Shown here: positions 1-6,596 of the stretch, one piece after another | How positions within the stretch are numbered: the stretch's first letter is position 1 | How the letters are laid out: each line of letters begins with the position of its first letter | NCBI GenBank assembly: GCA_945897545.1 | Contig: CAMDGJ010000079.1 | Span: forward strand, 1-11,542 | DNA length: 11,542 bases | Reading direction: 5' to 3' | Source of the DNA: Flavobacterium psychrophilum | GTDB taxonomy: Bacteria; Bacteroidota; Bacteroidia; Flavobacteriales; Flavobacteriaceae | The notes under the pieces: generated by a model | Databases searched by the model: none | Told to the model about the DNA's origin: nothing | Seen by the model: only the letters and a program-made list of their open reading frames with translations | Position numbers and translations under genes: made by a program

Positions 1-4
1 TAAT

Positions 5-78
5 GGCTTCGTAGTTCAACTGGATAGAATTTCAGATTTCGGCTCTGAAGGTTGCAGGTTCGAACCCTGCCGAGGTCA
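5..78 (+). tRNA. trnR: tRNA-Arg (anticodon TCG)
   Basis: A complete cloverleaf can be folded by eye. The acceptor stem is 5-11 with 71-77 (two G-T pairs), with discriminator A at 78. The D stem is 14-17 with 27-30. The anticodon stem is 32-36 with 44-48 around the loop TTTCGGC, placing TCG at 39-41. The variable loop is 5 nt and the T stem 54-58/66-70 encloses TTCGAAC. Anticodon TCG reads CGA and, by wobble, other CGN arginine codons. CCA is not encoded, as is common in Bacteroidetes. The 3' end of tRNA genes is a frequent integration site for mobile elements, which matters here because element remnants follow at 183-245 and 4704-4844. Confidence 0.95.
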
Positions 79-84
79 CTTACT

Positions 85-117
85 AAAAACTTCAAGGGGA
101 TTCCTTGAAGTTTTTTT
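85..117 (+). terminator. Intrinsic terminator of the tRNA-Arg gene
   Basis: The arm AAAAACTTCAAGG (85-97) pairs perfectly with CCTTGAAG plus the start of the T run (103-115) across a 5-nt loop, and seven T residues follow at 111-117. It lies 7 nt after the tRNA discriminator base, so it most likely ends the tRNA transcript. The A-rich 5' arm and T-rich 3' arm mean it could also work on the minus strand. Confidence 0.85.
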
Positions 118-182
118 ATGCTTTTTTAGAAGGGAAAGATTTTGCAACAAATAATCAAAAAAGAAAACTTAACTCCTTGCAA

Positions 183-245
183 TTAAATAAGTTTACGGTT
201 TTCCGTTCCCGCACTTCTACCACCCGTTTTAACTCCAAGTGCCAT
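183..245 (-). pseudogene. N-terminal remnant of a mobile-element/phage-type small protein
   Basis: Read on the minus strand from ATG at 245, this gives 20 codons and a stop, including the peptide GVKTGGRSAGTENRKL. I recognise this as similar to the N-terminus (GVKTGGRxxGTPNKxT) of small DNA-binding or terminase-like proteins carried by Bacteroidetes phages and integrative elements. That resemblance is recalled, not searched. Intact relatives are far longer; here the frame stops at once and nothing recognisable continues toward the tRNA. The reading is therefore a decayed gene start rather than a functional small protein. No ribosome-binding site is obvious. A chance 20-codon match cannot be excluded. 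Confidence 0.4.
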
Positions 246-300
246 ATTATCTATTTTTGTCTATTATAGATATAACGTGAAATTATCATTATTTGCTAAA

Positions 301-327
301 TAAAAAAAGCCACTGTTAGGTGACTTG
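301..327 (-). terminator. Terminator downstream of the 400-966 gene
   Basis: On the minus strand AAGTCAC (326-320) pairs with GTGGCTT (313-307) over a 6-nt loop, with one T-G wobble, and is followed by a run of T (308-302). It lies about 75 nt past the stop codon of the minus-strand gene that ends at 400, the right place and orientation to terminate it. Confidence 0.7.
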
Positions 328-399
328 ATTTAGTAACGTTGAATTTGCTTTATATATAATAAATCTAGTTCTTTTTTATGTTTTAGTGGTTATCTCGTA

Positions 400-966
400 T
401 TAAAAGCCGCTTTTGTTTTTTATAGTGGATTGTTTGTCATTTTCTTTATTATAGGCATTCATCCACCAATCATATTTATAAATATGAAGTTTAACTAAAT
501 ACTTTGTTGTTCCATAAAGTATATAAGACATTGAATACAGCTGTATTATAATTGTTTTGTCTTTATTAAACGCGACTAAGCCATACTTAGAATTGGTTGA
601 ATTAAATGTTTGTGGAGAACTCCACCATTCAGGTTCAATAAAAACTTCATAACCTAAATCACCAAGAAATGTTTTTGTATATGTCAAATAATTAACGGCA
701 TCGTCGTAAGATTGCCCGAAAGTTGAACCAGTCGGTGTTAAAAGAATACTTACTAATTTATCGTGATCATAAGTGAAATTTTGTGAATATATATTATAGG
801 TAAAATTATTGCCTATTTCAATTCCTTTATAGTCATTTTTATTTAGTTTGAATTCGCTTTTTGCTTCTTTAGAATTCATTCCGTATAACAAGCCTTTGTA
901 AATTGAACTTTGTGCGTTTAAATAAAAACCAACAAAAATTAATAATCCTAATAATATTTTTTTCAT
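400..966 (-). CDS. Exported protein of unknown function
   Basis: This encodes 188 residues. I place the start at ATG 966 rather than the longer frame beginning at 1017. A clear signal peptide (MKKILLGLLIFVGFYLNAQ, cleavage probably after AQ) begins there, and the promoter at 989-1017 would put transcription start downstream of 1017. The mature part is about 169 residues, rich in Tyr, Asn and Lys, with a 'YKGLLYGMNSKEAKSEF' stretch right after the signal peptide and an alternating hydrophobic pattern typical of a small beta-rich periplasmic domain. There is no lipobox cysteine, catalytic motif or second membrane segment. I do not recognise the family. It is divergent from the nuclease gene at 1081 and ends in a good terminator, so it is a single-gene unit. 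It may be island cargo or host sequence. Confidence 0.75.
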   Translation of the reverse strand: MKKILLGLLIFVGFYLNAQSSIYKGLLYGMNSKEAKSEFKLNKNDYKGIEIGNNFTYNIYSQNFTYDHDKLVSILLTPTGSTFGQSYDDAVNYLTYTKTFLGDLGYEVFIEPEWWSSPQTFNSTNSKYGLVAFNKDKTIIIQLYSMSYILYGTTKYLVKLHIYKYDWWMNAYNKENDKQSTIKNKSGF

Positions 967-988
967 AATTTCTTTTTTAAATTGAATC

Positions 989-1017
989 CAAATGTAAGAA
1001 AATAAATTATAAACCAA
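989..1017 (-). promoter_or_regulatory. Bacteroidetes-type promoter for the 400-966 gene
   Basis: On the minus strand TACATTTG (996-989) matches the -7 consensus TAnnTTTG. A TTG (1017-1015) lies 18 nt upstream as the -33 element. Transcription would begin near 982, giving a leader of about 15 nt before ATG 966 and excluding the longer start at 1017. Confidence 0.65.
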
Positions 1018-1046
1018 GTTGTTAAAAATGTTTTAATAAAAAATGC

Positions 1047-1054
1047 TACTTTTG
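1047..1054 (+). promoter_or_regulatory. Putative -7 element for the nuclease gene cluster
   Basis: TACTTTTG is an exact match to the Bacteroidetes -7 consensus TAnnTTTG, 26 nt before ATG 1081. The nearest upstream TTG (1019-1021) is 25 nt away, longer than the usual spacing and overlapping the -33 element of the divergent promoter, so the -33 assignment is uncertain. Confidence 0.5.
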
Positions 1055-1080
1055 AATTTGAAAAAAATTTCACTAAAACT

Positions 1081-2115
1081 ATGGACAGTAAAAAATTAAA
1101 ACAGATAACAAACCAACTCAAAAAATCTTTTGATAATTGGGATTTCAAAAAAGCCATTAATTTAAGTAAAGACGAAACTCAAACTCGTGACAACTTGATA
1201 CATCCTTTCTTCAATATTCTAAACTATTCCAAAATGGATGATTACTCTCACGAGTACATTGCCGATATGGGCGATAAAAAGGGTCGTAGGGTTGATATTG
1301 CTATCACATTAGGAAAGAAAGACCCTTTGATGCTAATTGAATGTAAAAGCGTAACTGCAAAGCTAAATGATAACCATTTTAGGCAATTGAATGAATATTG
1401 TTTGTATTCTCCAACTGCCAAAATCGGAATATTAACCAATGGTGTTATTTACGATTTTTATACTGTTAATTCCAGAGAAAAAAAAGGATTGAATACAAAA
1501 CCATTTTTCACTTTTGACCTAACCAGTTATGATACTGCTCAATTAGAAACATTAGCGCTATTTAATAGACAATCAATTGAAATTAGTGAGATTATTCAAG
1601 AAGCAGAGGATGTATATTTTTTAGATAATTTTGACAATGCTTTGTTTAAAACATTGGTTGAAACGGATGACTTGGTCAAATTAATATTTAAAAACATGGG
1701 TGGTTTAAGGTCAACCGAGAAAGCATTAACTCAAATCAAAGGATTGGTAAATTCTATTTCTATAAAGACTGCATTAGACAGAATCGTTCAAAAAGAAATT
1801 TCCGAATCTAATAGTGGAATAATCACAACTGTTGAAGAAATCAAAGCGTACAATGTAATCAAAACTATTCTTGCGATGTCTTCTAAAATAAAAGCTGTTG
1901 ATTTGGACAGAATAAGTTACAGAGATTTGAAAAATTCATTTCTTATCATCGTTGACGAAAAACAAACTAAAAATATTTGCTCCTTGGTGTTCAAAGAAAA
2001 ATTGAAAGCTATCGATATTAATGGAAGTAGATATGAATTAGAGGATGTTTCCGTTTCTTCAATCACAAAATTGAAAAGAGAATTGACAGAATCAGCCTTG
2101 TCAAATTTGATTTAA
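1081..2115 (+). CDS. Stand-alone HsdR N-terminal-like PD-(D/E)XK nuclease
   Basis: This encodes 344 residues. The N-terminal part resembles the HsdR N-terminal nuclease domain (HSDR_N/HSDR_N_2) of type I restriction enzymes. It has an ETQTRDNLIHPFF helix at 32-44, then VDIAITL (D72) and LIECK (E87, K89), the D...ExK catalytic set, and QLNEY at 102-106, matching the QxxxY motif of HsdR/RecB-like nucleases. All key residues are present, so the nuclease could be active and would act in the cytoplasm on DNA. Residues about 150-344 are helical, without the DEAD-box motor of a full HsdR, and no hsdM or hsdS gene is nearby. It is therefore an orphan nuclease, not a type I system. The A-rich leader lacks a clear Shine-Dalgarno site. 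The gap to the next gene is 18 nt, suggesting co-transcription. Similar orphan proteins occur in prophages and defence islands; the biological target is not evident. Confidence 0.85.
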   Translation: MDSKKLKQITNQLKKSFDNWDFKKAINLSKDETQTRDNLIHPFFNILNYSKMDDYSHEYIADMGDKKGRRVDIAITLGKKDPLMLIECKSVTAKLNDNHFRQLNEYCLYSPTAKIGILTNGVIYDFYTVNSREKKGLNTKPFFTFDLTSYDTAQLETLALFNRQSIEISEIIQEAEDVYFLDNFDNALFKTLVETDDLVKLIFKNMGGLRSTEKALTQIKGLVNSISIKTALDRIVQKEISESNSGIITTVEEIKAYNVIKTILAMSSKIKAVDLDRISYRDLKNSFLIIVDEKQTKNICSLVFKEKLKAIDINGSRYELEDVSVSSITKLKRELTESALSNLI

Positions 2116-2133
2116 TTAATTATTTTTAAAAAG

Positions 2134-2925
2134 ATGATGAATTTTAAATCTTACTTTTTTCTAATTTTTATTAGCTTCAATTGTTTTTCACAATCATTAG
2201 CTGATTACATAAGAATTGCTGTAGATAAAGAGGCAATTGGAGAATATGAAATTAGCCTTAAATCTTGGGATAAGTCAATAGAAATTGACACAACTGATTG
2301 CGGTTGGCTTTATTTTAGACGTGCAGTAGTTAAATGGAGAATTAAGGATTTAAAAGGCGTTATAGAGGATAATCTATATGCAATAGACCGTAATTTGGAT
2401 TGTGATTTAAATCTCAGTGATGATTTTGATGTTGGATATGGAGAAGGGGCAATTGATATGCCATCCAAAAGAAGTTTATTATTTGAGGTTGCTAAATTTC
2501 AAATAAGAATTGAGGATTATTCAAATGCTATGATAAATTTAAACAAATTAATTAATGACAAAACTGAGTTTATAGAATTATGGAATGTTTTTATGGAACG
2601 AGGACATCTTAAATCTTTACTAAATGATTATCGACATGCAATATCAGATTTTGATTTAGCTTTGAAACACAATTCAAAAGCAACAATTATATATTCACAT
2701 CGAGGTTATTGTAAGTTAAATTTAGAAGATTATTTAGGTGCTATTAATGATTATACCAAAGCCATTCAAGGCAATCCAAATAATTCTCCTAATGCATACT
2801 ATAATAGAGGTTTAGCTAGAATTTATTCGAAACAAATAGAATTAGGATGTAAAGATTTAAGTAAAGCCGGGGAACAAGGAGATTTAGATGCTTATGAAAT
2901 AATAAAAGAACATTGTATAGATTAA
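2134..2925 (+). CDS. Exported TPR-repeat protein
   Basis: This encodes 263 residues. Residues 1-20 form a signal peptide ending CFSQ; C17 is not in a proper lipobox, so a soluble periplasmic product is likelier than a lipoprotein. ATG 2137 is an alternative start one codon later. The mature protein is made of helical tetratricopeptide repeats, roughly at 24-57, 58-90, 115-147, 148-181, 185-217 and 221-250. Canonical examples are 'AISDFDLALKHN' and 'AINDYTKAIQGNP'. The end (GCKDLSKAGEQGDLDAYEII) is the common terminal signature of flavobacterial TPR proteins. TPR arrays bind protein partners; no enzymatic domain is visible. The gene lies 18 nt after the nuclease gene and 16 nt before the zinc-module gene. 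An exported scaffold between two cytoplasmic-type nucleases is odd: either co-transcription is incidental or the cassette was assembled piecemeal. Confidence 0.85.
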   Translation: MMNFKSYFFLIFISFNCFSQSLADYIRIAVDKEAIGEYEISLKSWDKSIEIDTTDCGWLYFRRAVVKWRIKDLKGVIEDNLYAIDRNLDCDLNLSDDFDVGYGEGAIDMPSKRSLLFEVAKFQIRIEDYSNAMINLNKLINDKTEFIELWNVFMERGHLKSLLNDYRHAISDFDLALKHNSKATIIYSHRGYCKLNLEDYLGAINDYTKAIQGNPNNSPNAYYNRGLARIYSKQIELGCKDLSKAGEQGDLDAYEIIKEHCID

Positions 2926-2941
2926 TTTTATTATTAATATT

Positions 2942-4717
2942 TTGAGTATAAAAAAAAACACTACATGGTTAATAAATGAATCAAAAATTATTTTTAATGA
3001 TTTATTTGATTACACAAATTCTATTTATATTAATGCAAAAACTAAAATAGAATTTAAATGCACTAAGCACAATTATATATTTTTTCAACTCTCGAATAAT
3101 CATCTATACTCTAAATTCCCATGTAAATATTGTAATATTGAGTATAAAAGAAAAATTTATGCTGATACCTTAGATGATTTTAAGTCCAAAATATTATTAA
3201 AATATGGAGAAGTATATTCATTTGAATTTGCAAGTTACACAAATCAGAATACTGAAATTATTCTATTTTGTAAAACACATAAGAAAATAGTAATTAATAC
3301 TCCTTATATGTTTTTAAAAGGTCACGGATGTAGTATTTGCACCAAAGACAAAATGCAAAGGGCAAGAAGTGAAAAAACCCTACATGAGATTAAAATTTTT
3401 GTGCAAAAATTAAATGGGAAGTGCAAATCTTTAAACTATGCTAATAATGAAACTAATTTAGAATTTGAATGTGAAAATGGTCATCATTTTTTAGAATCGT
3501 GGAGTGACATTAAGAATTCTTTAAGATGGTGTCCTTATTGCTCTAAAAATAAATTAATTGGCGAAACTATTTCAAGATTGATTCTTGAACATCTTTTAGG
3601 AGTAAATTTTCCTTCTGTTTATCTTAAAACTATGGAGGGTCTTCAATTAGATGGGTACAATGCCGACTTAAAAATTGCGTTTGAATATCAAGGACATCAA
3701 CATTACAGTAATAAAAGTCATTTTCATGAATCTAATTTCGGATTTGAAAGTCAAAAAAAGAGGGATAATCGAAAAAAAGAATTGTGCACTGAAAATGGAA
3801 TAACTCTAATCGAAATATTTGAATTTAAAACAATACGAGCTAATAGAATTCCTTTGTTTTTAAATCAGGTAATTAATATTCTTGAAAAATTAAAAATCAA
3901 TTATAACAAATTACCTTTTAAATTAGATTTAATTCAATTATATAAGGGTAAAGAAAGTGAATTATATAATAAAGCTAAAAAAATTGTTGAAGATAAAAAT
4001 GGAAAAATACAAGAATATATTGGCTCTGAAAGTAAGCATTTTTATCATTGTAATAATGGTCACAAAGTAACAAATAGAACTTTGGGTGTAATAATAAATA
4101 CTAATGCATCTTGTCCGAATTGCAATAATTTAGATAAATTTAATTCCTTAATAGAAATAGTAAAATCGAAAGGAGGTAAGGTTTTGGATTCTAAGTTAAA
4201 GCCAAATGGTTTTTCTGAAACTTATGATTGGATTTGTAATAAAGGGCACTTAAGATCTTCAAAAGGTCAAGACTTAGTTAATGGTTATTGGTGTAAAGAT
4301 TGTCAAACTGAAAATAAAACTATAAAATTTACCACAGAAACTTTATTGCAATTTATTAAAGATGTTGAAAGTGGAGATTTTTACCATAAAGACTTGCCAA
4401 TAAAATATAAAATAAGTGATGGGGTATATAGGAGAATAATTAATGAAAATAATTTATCCCCAATATACATACCACAAGATAGATCAATTCAAAAAATTAA
4501 AACCAAAGGCAGCTTATTACAGTTAGATCCGATTTCATTAGAAATAGTCAATAAATTTGAATCTTTAGAATCCGTAAAAAAAGTAAAGGGAGAGAAATTT
4601 ACTCCTGAAGGAATTAGAATTCAAATGAAAAATAATAAAAAAGCATATGGGTTTTATTGGTGTAGGGAAATAGATTATGAAAACACAGTTAATTTATTAA
4701 AAATTAATAAATCATAG
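2942..4717 (+). CDS. Multi-zinc-module protein with Vsr/EDxHD-like nuclease core and NUMOD-like C-terminus
   Basis: This encodes 591 residues, read from TTG 2942; the first in-frame ATG is 122 codons later and would lose the first zinc module. Five Cys/His modules are visible: C40/H43/C61/C64, C110/H113/C130/C133, C177/H181/C197/C200, C370/H374/C391/C394 and C432/H436/C451/C454. The first two resemble DUF723 repeats; the last three have CxNGH or CxKGH and look like treble-clef ribbons. Between modules 3 and 4 is a nuclease-like core. E208 lies in a helix, D237 in QLDGYNADLKIAFEYQG, then E248, HQH at 252-254, and RDNRKKELCTENGITLIEI with D275. This is the pattern of Vsr-related (EDxHD) homing-type endonucleases. 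Residues about 522-577 (LLQLDPISLEIVNKFESLESVKK...GFYWC) resemble a NUMOD DNA-binding module. I infer a sequence-specific DNA endonuclease, selfish or defensive. The last 14 nt overlap the convergent integrase remnant. Domain identities are recalled by motif only. Confidence 0.75.
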   Translation: MSIKKNTTWLINESKIIFNDLFDYTNSIYINAKTKIEFKCTKHNYIFFQLSNNHLYSKFPCKYCNIEYKRKIYADTLDDFKSKILLKYGEVYSFEFASYTNQNTEIILFCKTHKKIVINTPYMFLKGHGCSICTKDKMQRARSEKTLHEIKIFVQKLNGKCKSLNYANNETNLEFECENGHHFLESWSDIKNSLRWCPYCSKNKLIGETISRLILEHLLGVNFPSVYLKTMEGLQLDGYNADLKIAFEYQGHQHYSNKSHFHESNFGFESQKKRDNRKKELCTENGITLIEIFEFKTIRANRIPLFLNQVINILEKLKINYNKLPFKLDLIQLYKGKESELYNKAKKIVEDKNGKIQEYIGSESKHFYHCNNGHKVTNRTLGVIINTNASCPNCNNLDKFNSLIEIVKSKGGKVLDSKLKPNGFSETYDWICNKGHLRSSKGQDLVNGYWCKDCQTENKTIKFTTETLLQFIKDVESGDFYHKDLPIKYKISDGVYRRIINENNLSPIYIPQDRSIQKIKTKGSLLQLDPISLEIVNKFESLESVKKVKGEKFTPEGIRIQMKNNKKAYGFYWCREIDYENTVNLLKINKS

Positions 4718-4844
4718 GCATATCATCTTCATTTAAATCAGCTACTTCTAAACCTATTAAATAGGTTAAACTTACATTTATAGAAGAATGTCCAATTGCC
4801 TTGAAGTTAGTTAGGTTGCTGTCTGTTTTACAAGTATTGTGCTC
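4704..4844 (-). pseudogene. C-terminal remnant of a tyrosine recombinase (integrase)
   Basis: The minus strand from 4844 to the stop at 4704-4706 is open for 46 codons and includes FKAIGHSSINVSLTYLIGLE followed by VADLNEDDMPMIY. The GHSS motif and the Tyr in 'LTYL' match box II of tyrosine recombinases (LGHSSIxxTxxYL), where the His is catalytic and the Tyr is the nucleophile. The upstream catalytic Arg box (RHxxR) and the core-binding domain are absent: a TAG at 4845-4847 closes the frame and nothing similar is seen in any frame up to 5000. No start codon or promoter is apparent. It is therefore a 5'-truncated, inactive integrase marking one edge of a former mobile element. Its stop codon lies inside the end of the convergent gene 2942-4717. 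Confidence 0.7.
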
Positions 4845-4924
4845 CTAAAAAGCCACAAAAATTCAGAGTCCATCTTGGGGTTTTCTATTTATAAAAACCT
4901 ACTAATTAATTAAATGTTAAAGAA

Positions 4925-4954
4925 TTTTGGTATTCAAAAAAATAGTTATTTTTG
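4925..4954 (+). promoter_or_regulatory. Bacteroidetes-type promoter for the thioredoxin-like gene
   Basis: TTTTG (4925-4929, -33 element) is followed after 17 nt by TATTTTTG (4947-4954), a full match to the -7 consensus TAnnTTTG. Transcription would start near 4960, leaving a leader of about 44 nt before ATG 5004. With the promoter at 989-1017 it is one of two in the window where both elements and spacing agree well. Confidence 0.75.
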
Positions 4955-5003
4955 CTATCCTAATTCCTCCAATGATTTATAGTTTGTTTTAAATGATTTT
5001 TTT

Positions 5004-6548
5004 ATGAAAAGAGTTGTTGTCCTTCTTTTGTGTTTGTTTTCCATTTGTACCTCAGCCCAGGTCACTAAAAATCCGTTGCCCCATAAATCGGGTTATGAAA
5101 TCAGCATTAATCTCAAAAATTGTAAAGACACACTAGCATATCTTACGTTTTACCAGTTTGATAAAACATTCATTAAAGACACTTGTAAACCTATAAAAAA
5201 CGGCAAAATCGTTTTTAAGGGAAAGACTAAACTTGACAAAGGAATTTATTCTTTGGTGAGCCAAAACAAATCAATCTACTTTGATTTTTTTATTGATGAG
5301 GATACACAAAACTTGGAGCTCAATAGCGACGCGAGTATTGGTGTAGCCAAAGGTCTTACTGCTGTTAATTCTACCCAAGAGAATGATTTTTTAAACTACA
5401 TCAAATTTATAGGCAAGCAAAATGAGGATTTTGAAGAAGTAAGGCAAGCCTCGAAAGGGCTGCCTACGATCGATTCCATTGCCAAAGTCAGCGCCAAACA
5501 AAAAATTTTAGACAAGACTATTCAAGACTATGAAGAACGATTTTTCGAACAAAATAAAGACAGTTATATTGGAGCTGTTTTGAATTTAAAAATGGAAAAG
5601 ACTCTAAAGGAAATCCCTAAAGCATCAAACGGCAGGCCAGATAGTTTGATGATTTACAACTATTATAAAAAACATTATTGGGATAATGTTGACTTTAAGG
5701 ATGATGGTACAATACGAAATCCTTTTTTTTACAATAAACTAAAGAAGTATTTTGATCAGGTGGTTGTTACTCACCCAGATTCCGTTTCAGTTGAAATTGA
5801 CAGGATAATGGATCAGACATTGCCAGAAAGCTTAGTATATAAATTGTTATTGGCACATTTTACCTATTCGTATGAAACCTCTAAAATAATGGGGTTTGAT
5901 AAGGTTTTTGTTCATCTTGCAGACCGCTATTTCAAAACAGGAAAAGCCGTTGGGATTTATGATGACGAGAGTGTGGTGGAACGTATTGTCAAACAAAGCG
6001 ATAAATTGAGACCGCTTTTAGTAGGTGCTGTTGCTCCAGATTTGTCGATGATTAATGCCGCTGACCAGGATATAATAGCCAAAATGGGATTCGAATCGGC
6101 CAAATCCTCCGAGGAGGTCACCAAATTATTCTATGATAACGCCCCAAAAATAAACAGCTTATTTAACCACTTGCATGATGTTAGGGCAGATTATTTGATA
6201 CTCGCTTTTTGGGATGTAGATTGTGGCCATTGTCAAATAGAAATCCCCAAACTTTTAGAAGAATACCATAAGCTACAGAAAGAAAATAAAAATGTGCAGG
6301 TATATTGTGTGTATACTTTAAATGAGGGAGAAAAGTATCTTAAATATATTGCTGATAAAAAATTAGATTGGATTAACGTGTATGATGGAGTTCATTATAA
6401 TAATGTAACCGAAAAATATGATGTGTATTCGACGCCAGTAATTTACGTTTTAGATAAAAATAAAGTGATCAAAGCCAAAAGAATAGATGTAGATCAATTG
6501 GACGATATAGTCAAGATAATGGAACGAGAATACAAAGAAGTAAAATAA
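5004..6548 (+). CDS. Exported thioredoxin-like protein (DUF4369/DUF5106-type, TlpA/ResA-like)
   Basis: This encodes 514 residues. The signal peptide (MKRVVVLLLCLFSICTSAQ) directs export to the periplasm. Residues about 30-115 resemble DUF4369, the beta-rich N-terminal domain common in Bacteroidetes thiol-disulfide proteins. Residues about 120-340 are helical and match the place of a DUF5106-like middle domain. Residues about 342-510 are a thioredoxin fold: APDLSMI at 344-350, strand LILAFWDVD, active site CGHC at 407-410, and cis-Pro at 478 in STPVIYVLD. Both redox cysteines are present, so it can probably reduce or exchange disulfides on exported proteins, as TlpA/ResA do. The CxxC sits in WDVDCGHC, a variant of the usual WASWCGPC. 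The gene stands alone with its own promoter and a convergent neighbour; the substrate is unknown. Membership in the broad TlpA/ResA class is secure, the middle domain name less so. Confidence 0.9.
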   Translation: MKRVVVLLLCLFSICTSAQVTKNPLPHKSGYEISINLKNCKDTLAYLTFYQFDKTFIKDTCKPIKNGKIVFKGKTKLDKGIYSLVSQNKSIYFDFFIDEDTQNLELNSDASIGVAKGLTAVNSTQENDFLNYIKFIGKQNEDFEEVRQASKGLPTIDSIAKVSAKQKILDKTIQDYEERFFEQNKDSYIGAVLNLKMEKTLKEIPKASNGRPDSLMIYNYYKKHYWDNVDFKDDGTIRNPFFYNKLKKYFDQVVVTHPDSVSVEIDRIMDQTLPESLVYKLLLAHFTYSYETSKIMGFDKVFVHLADRYFKTGKAVGIYDDESVVERIVKQSDKLRPLLVGAVAPDLSMINAADQDIIAKMGFESAKSSEEVTKLFYDNAPKINSLFNHLHDVRADYLILAFWDVDCGHCQIEIPKLLEEYHKLQKENKNVQVYCVYTLNEGEKYLKYIADKKLDWINVYDGVHYNNVTEKYDVYSTPVIYVLDKNKVIKAKRIDVDQLDDIVKIMEREYKEVK

Positions 6549-6554
6549 AAGAAA

Positions 6555-6577
6555 GAATCCTAAAATGGAGTTTTTTT
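6555..6577 (+). terminator. Weak hairpin with T run after the thioredoxin-like gene
   Basis: A small imperfect stem (GAATCC against GGAGTT, one bulge) is followed by seven T residues at 6571-6577, just past the stop at 6548. It lies in the 48-nt gap between convergent genes and may serve both strands. The stem is short, so the assignment is tentative. Confidence 0.35.
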
Positions 6578-6596
6578 ATTAATTGTTTTTCGTTTT

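Larger units (their letters stand above)
79..399. other. Intergenic stretch between the tRNA and the first gene
   Basis: This 321-nt stretch has no intact gene. It contains the tRNA terminator (85-117), a short broken coding fragment on the minus strand (183-245) and a minus-strand terminator (301-327). I searched 120-180 and 328-399 for further relics, promoters and repeats and saw nothing convincing. It is the kind of decayed sequence expected just inside one edge of a tRNA-linked insertion. Confidence 0.6.

Noticed and set aside
967..1017. Upstream extension of the 400-966 gene to ATG 1017
   Set aside because: The extension hides the signal peptide behind 17 residues and would begin at the -33 element of the gene's own predicted promoter.
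963..1157. Minus-strand open frame of 64 codons
   Set aside because: It overlaps the start of the nuclease gene, the divergent promoters and the beginning of the exported protein gene. Its hydrophobic residues come from AT-rich antisense sequence.
1081..2115. Complete type I restriction system
   Set aside because: Only the HsdR N-terminal nuclease part is present. There are no DEAD-box helicase motifs in the protein and no methyltransferase or specificity gene in the window.
4751..4767. Perfect palindrome AACCTATTAAATAGGTT
   Set aside because: It lies within the integrase remnant and encodes part of its conserved box II region (LTYLIGL). It is most likely a coincidence of AT-rich codons, though an operator or att core cannot be excluded.
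4845..5003. Possible att site matching the tRNA-Arg 3' end, or more integrase sequence
   Set aside because: I searched for GGTTCGAA, CCCTGCC and GAGGTCAC type matches and for integrase motifs in all frames upstream of 4844 and found none. Only the promoter at 4925-4954 is supported.
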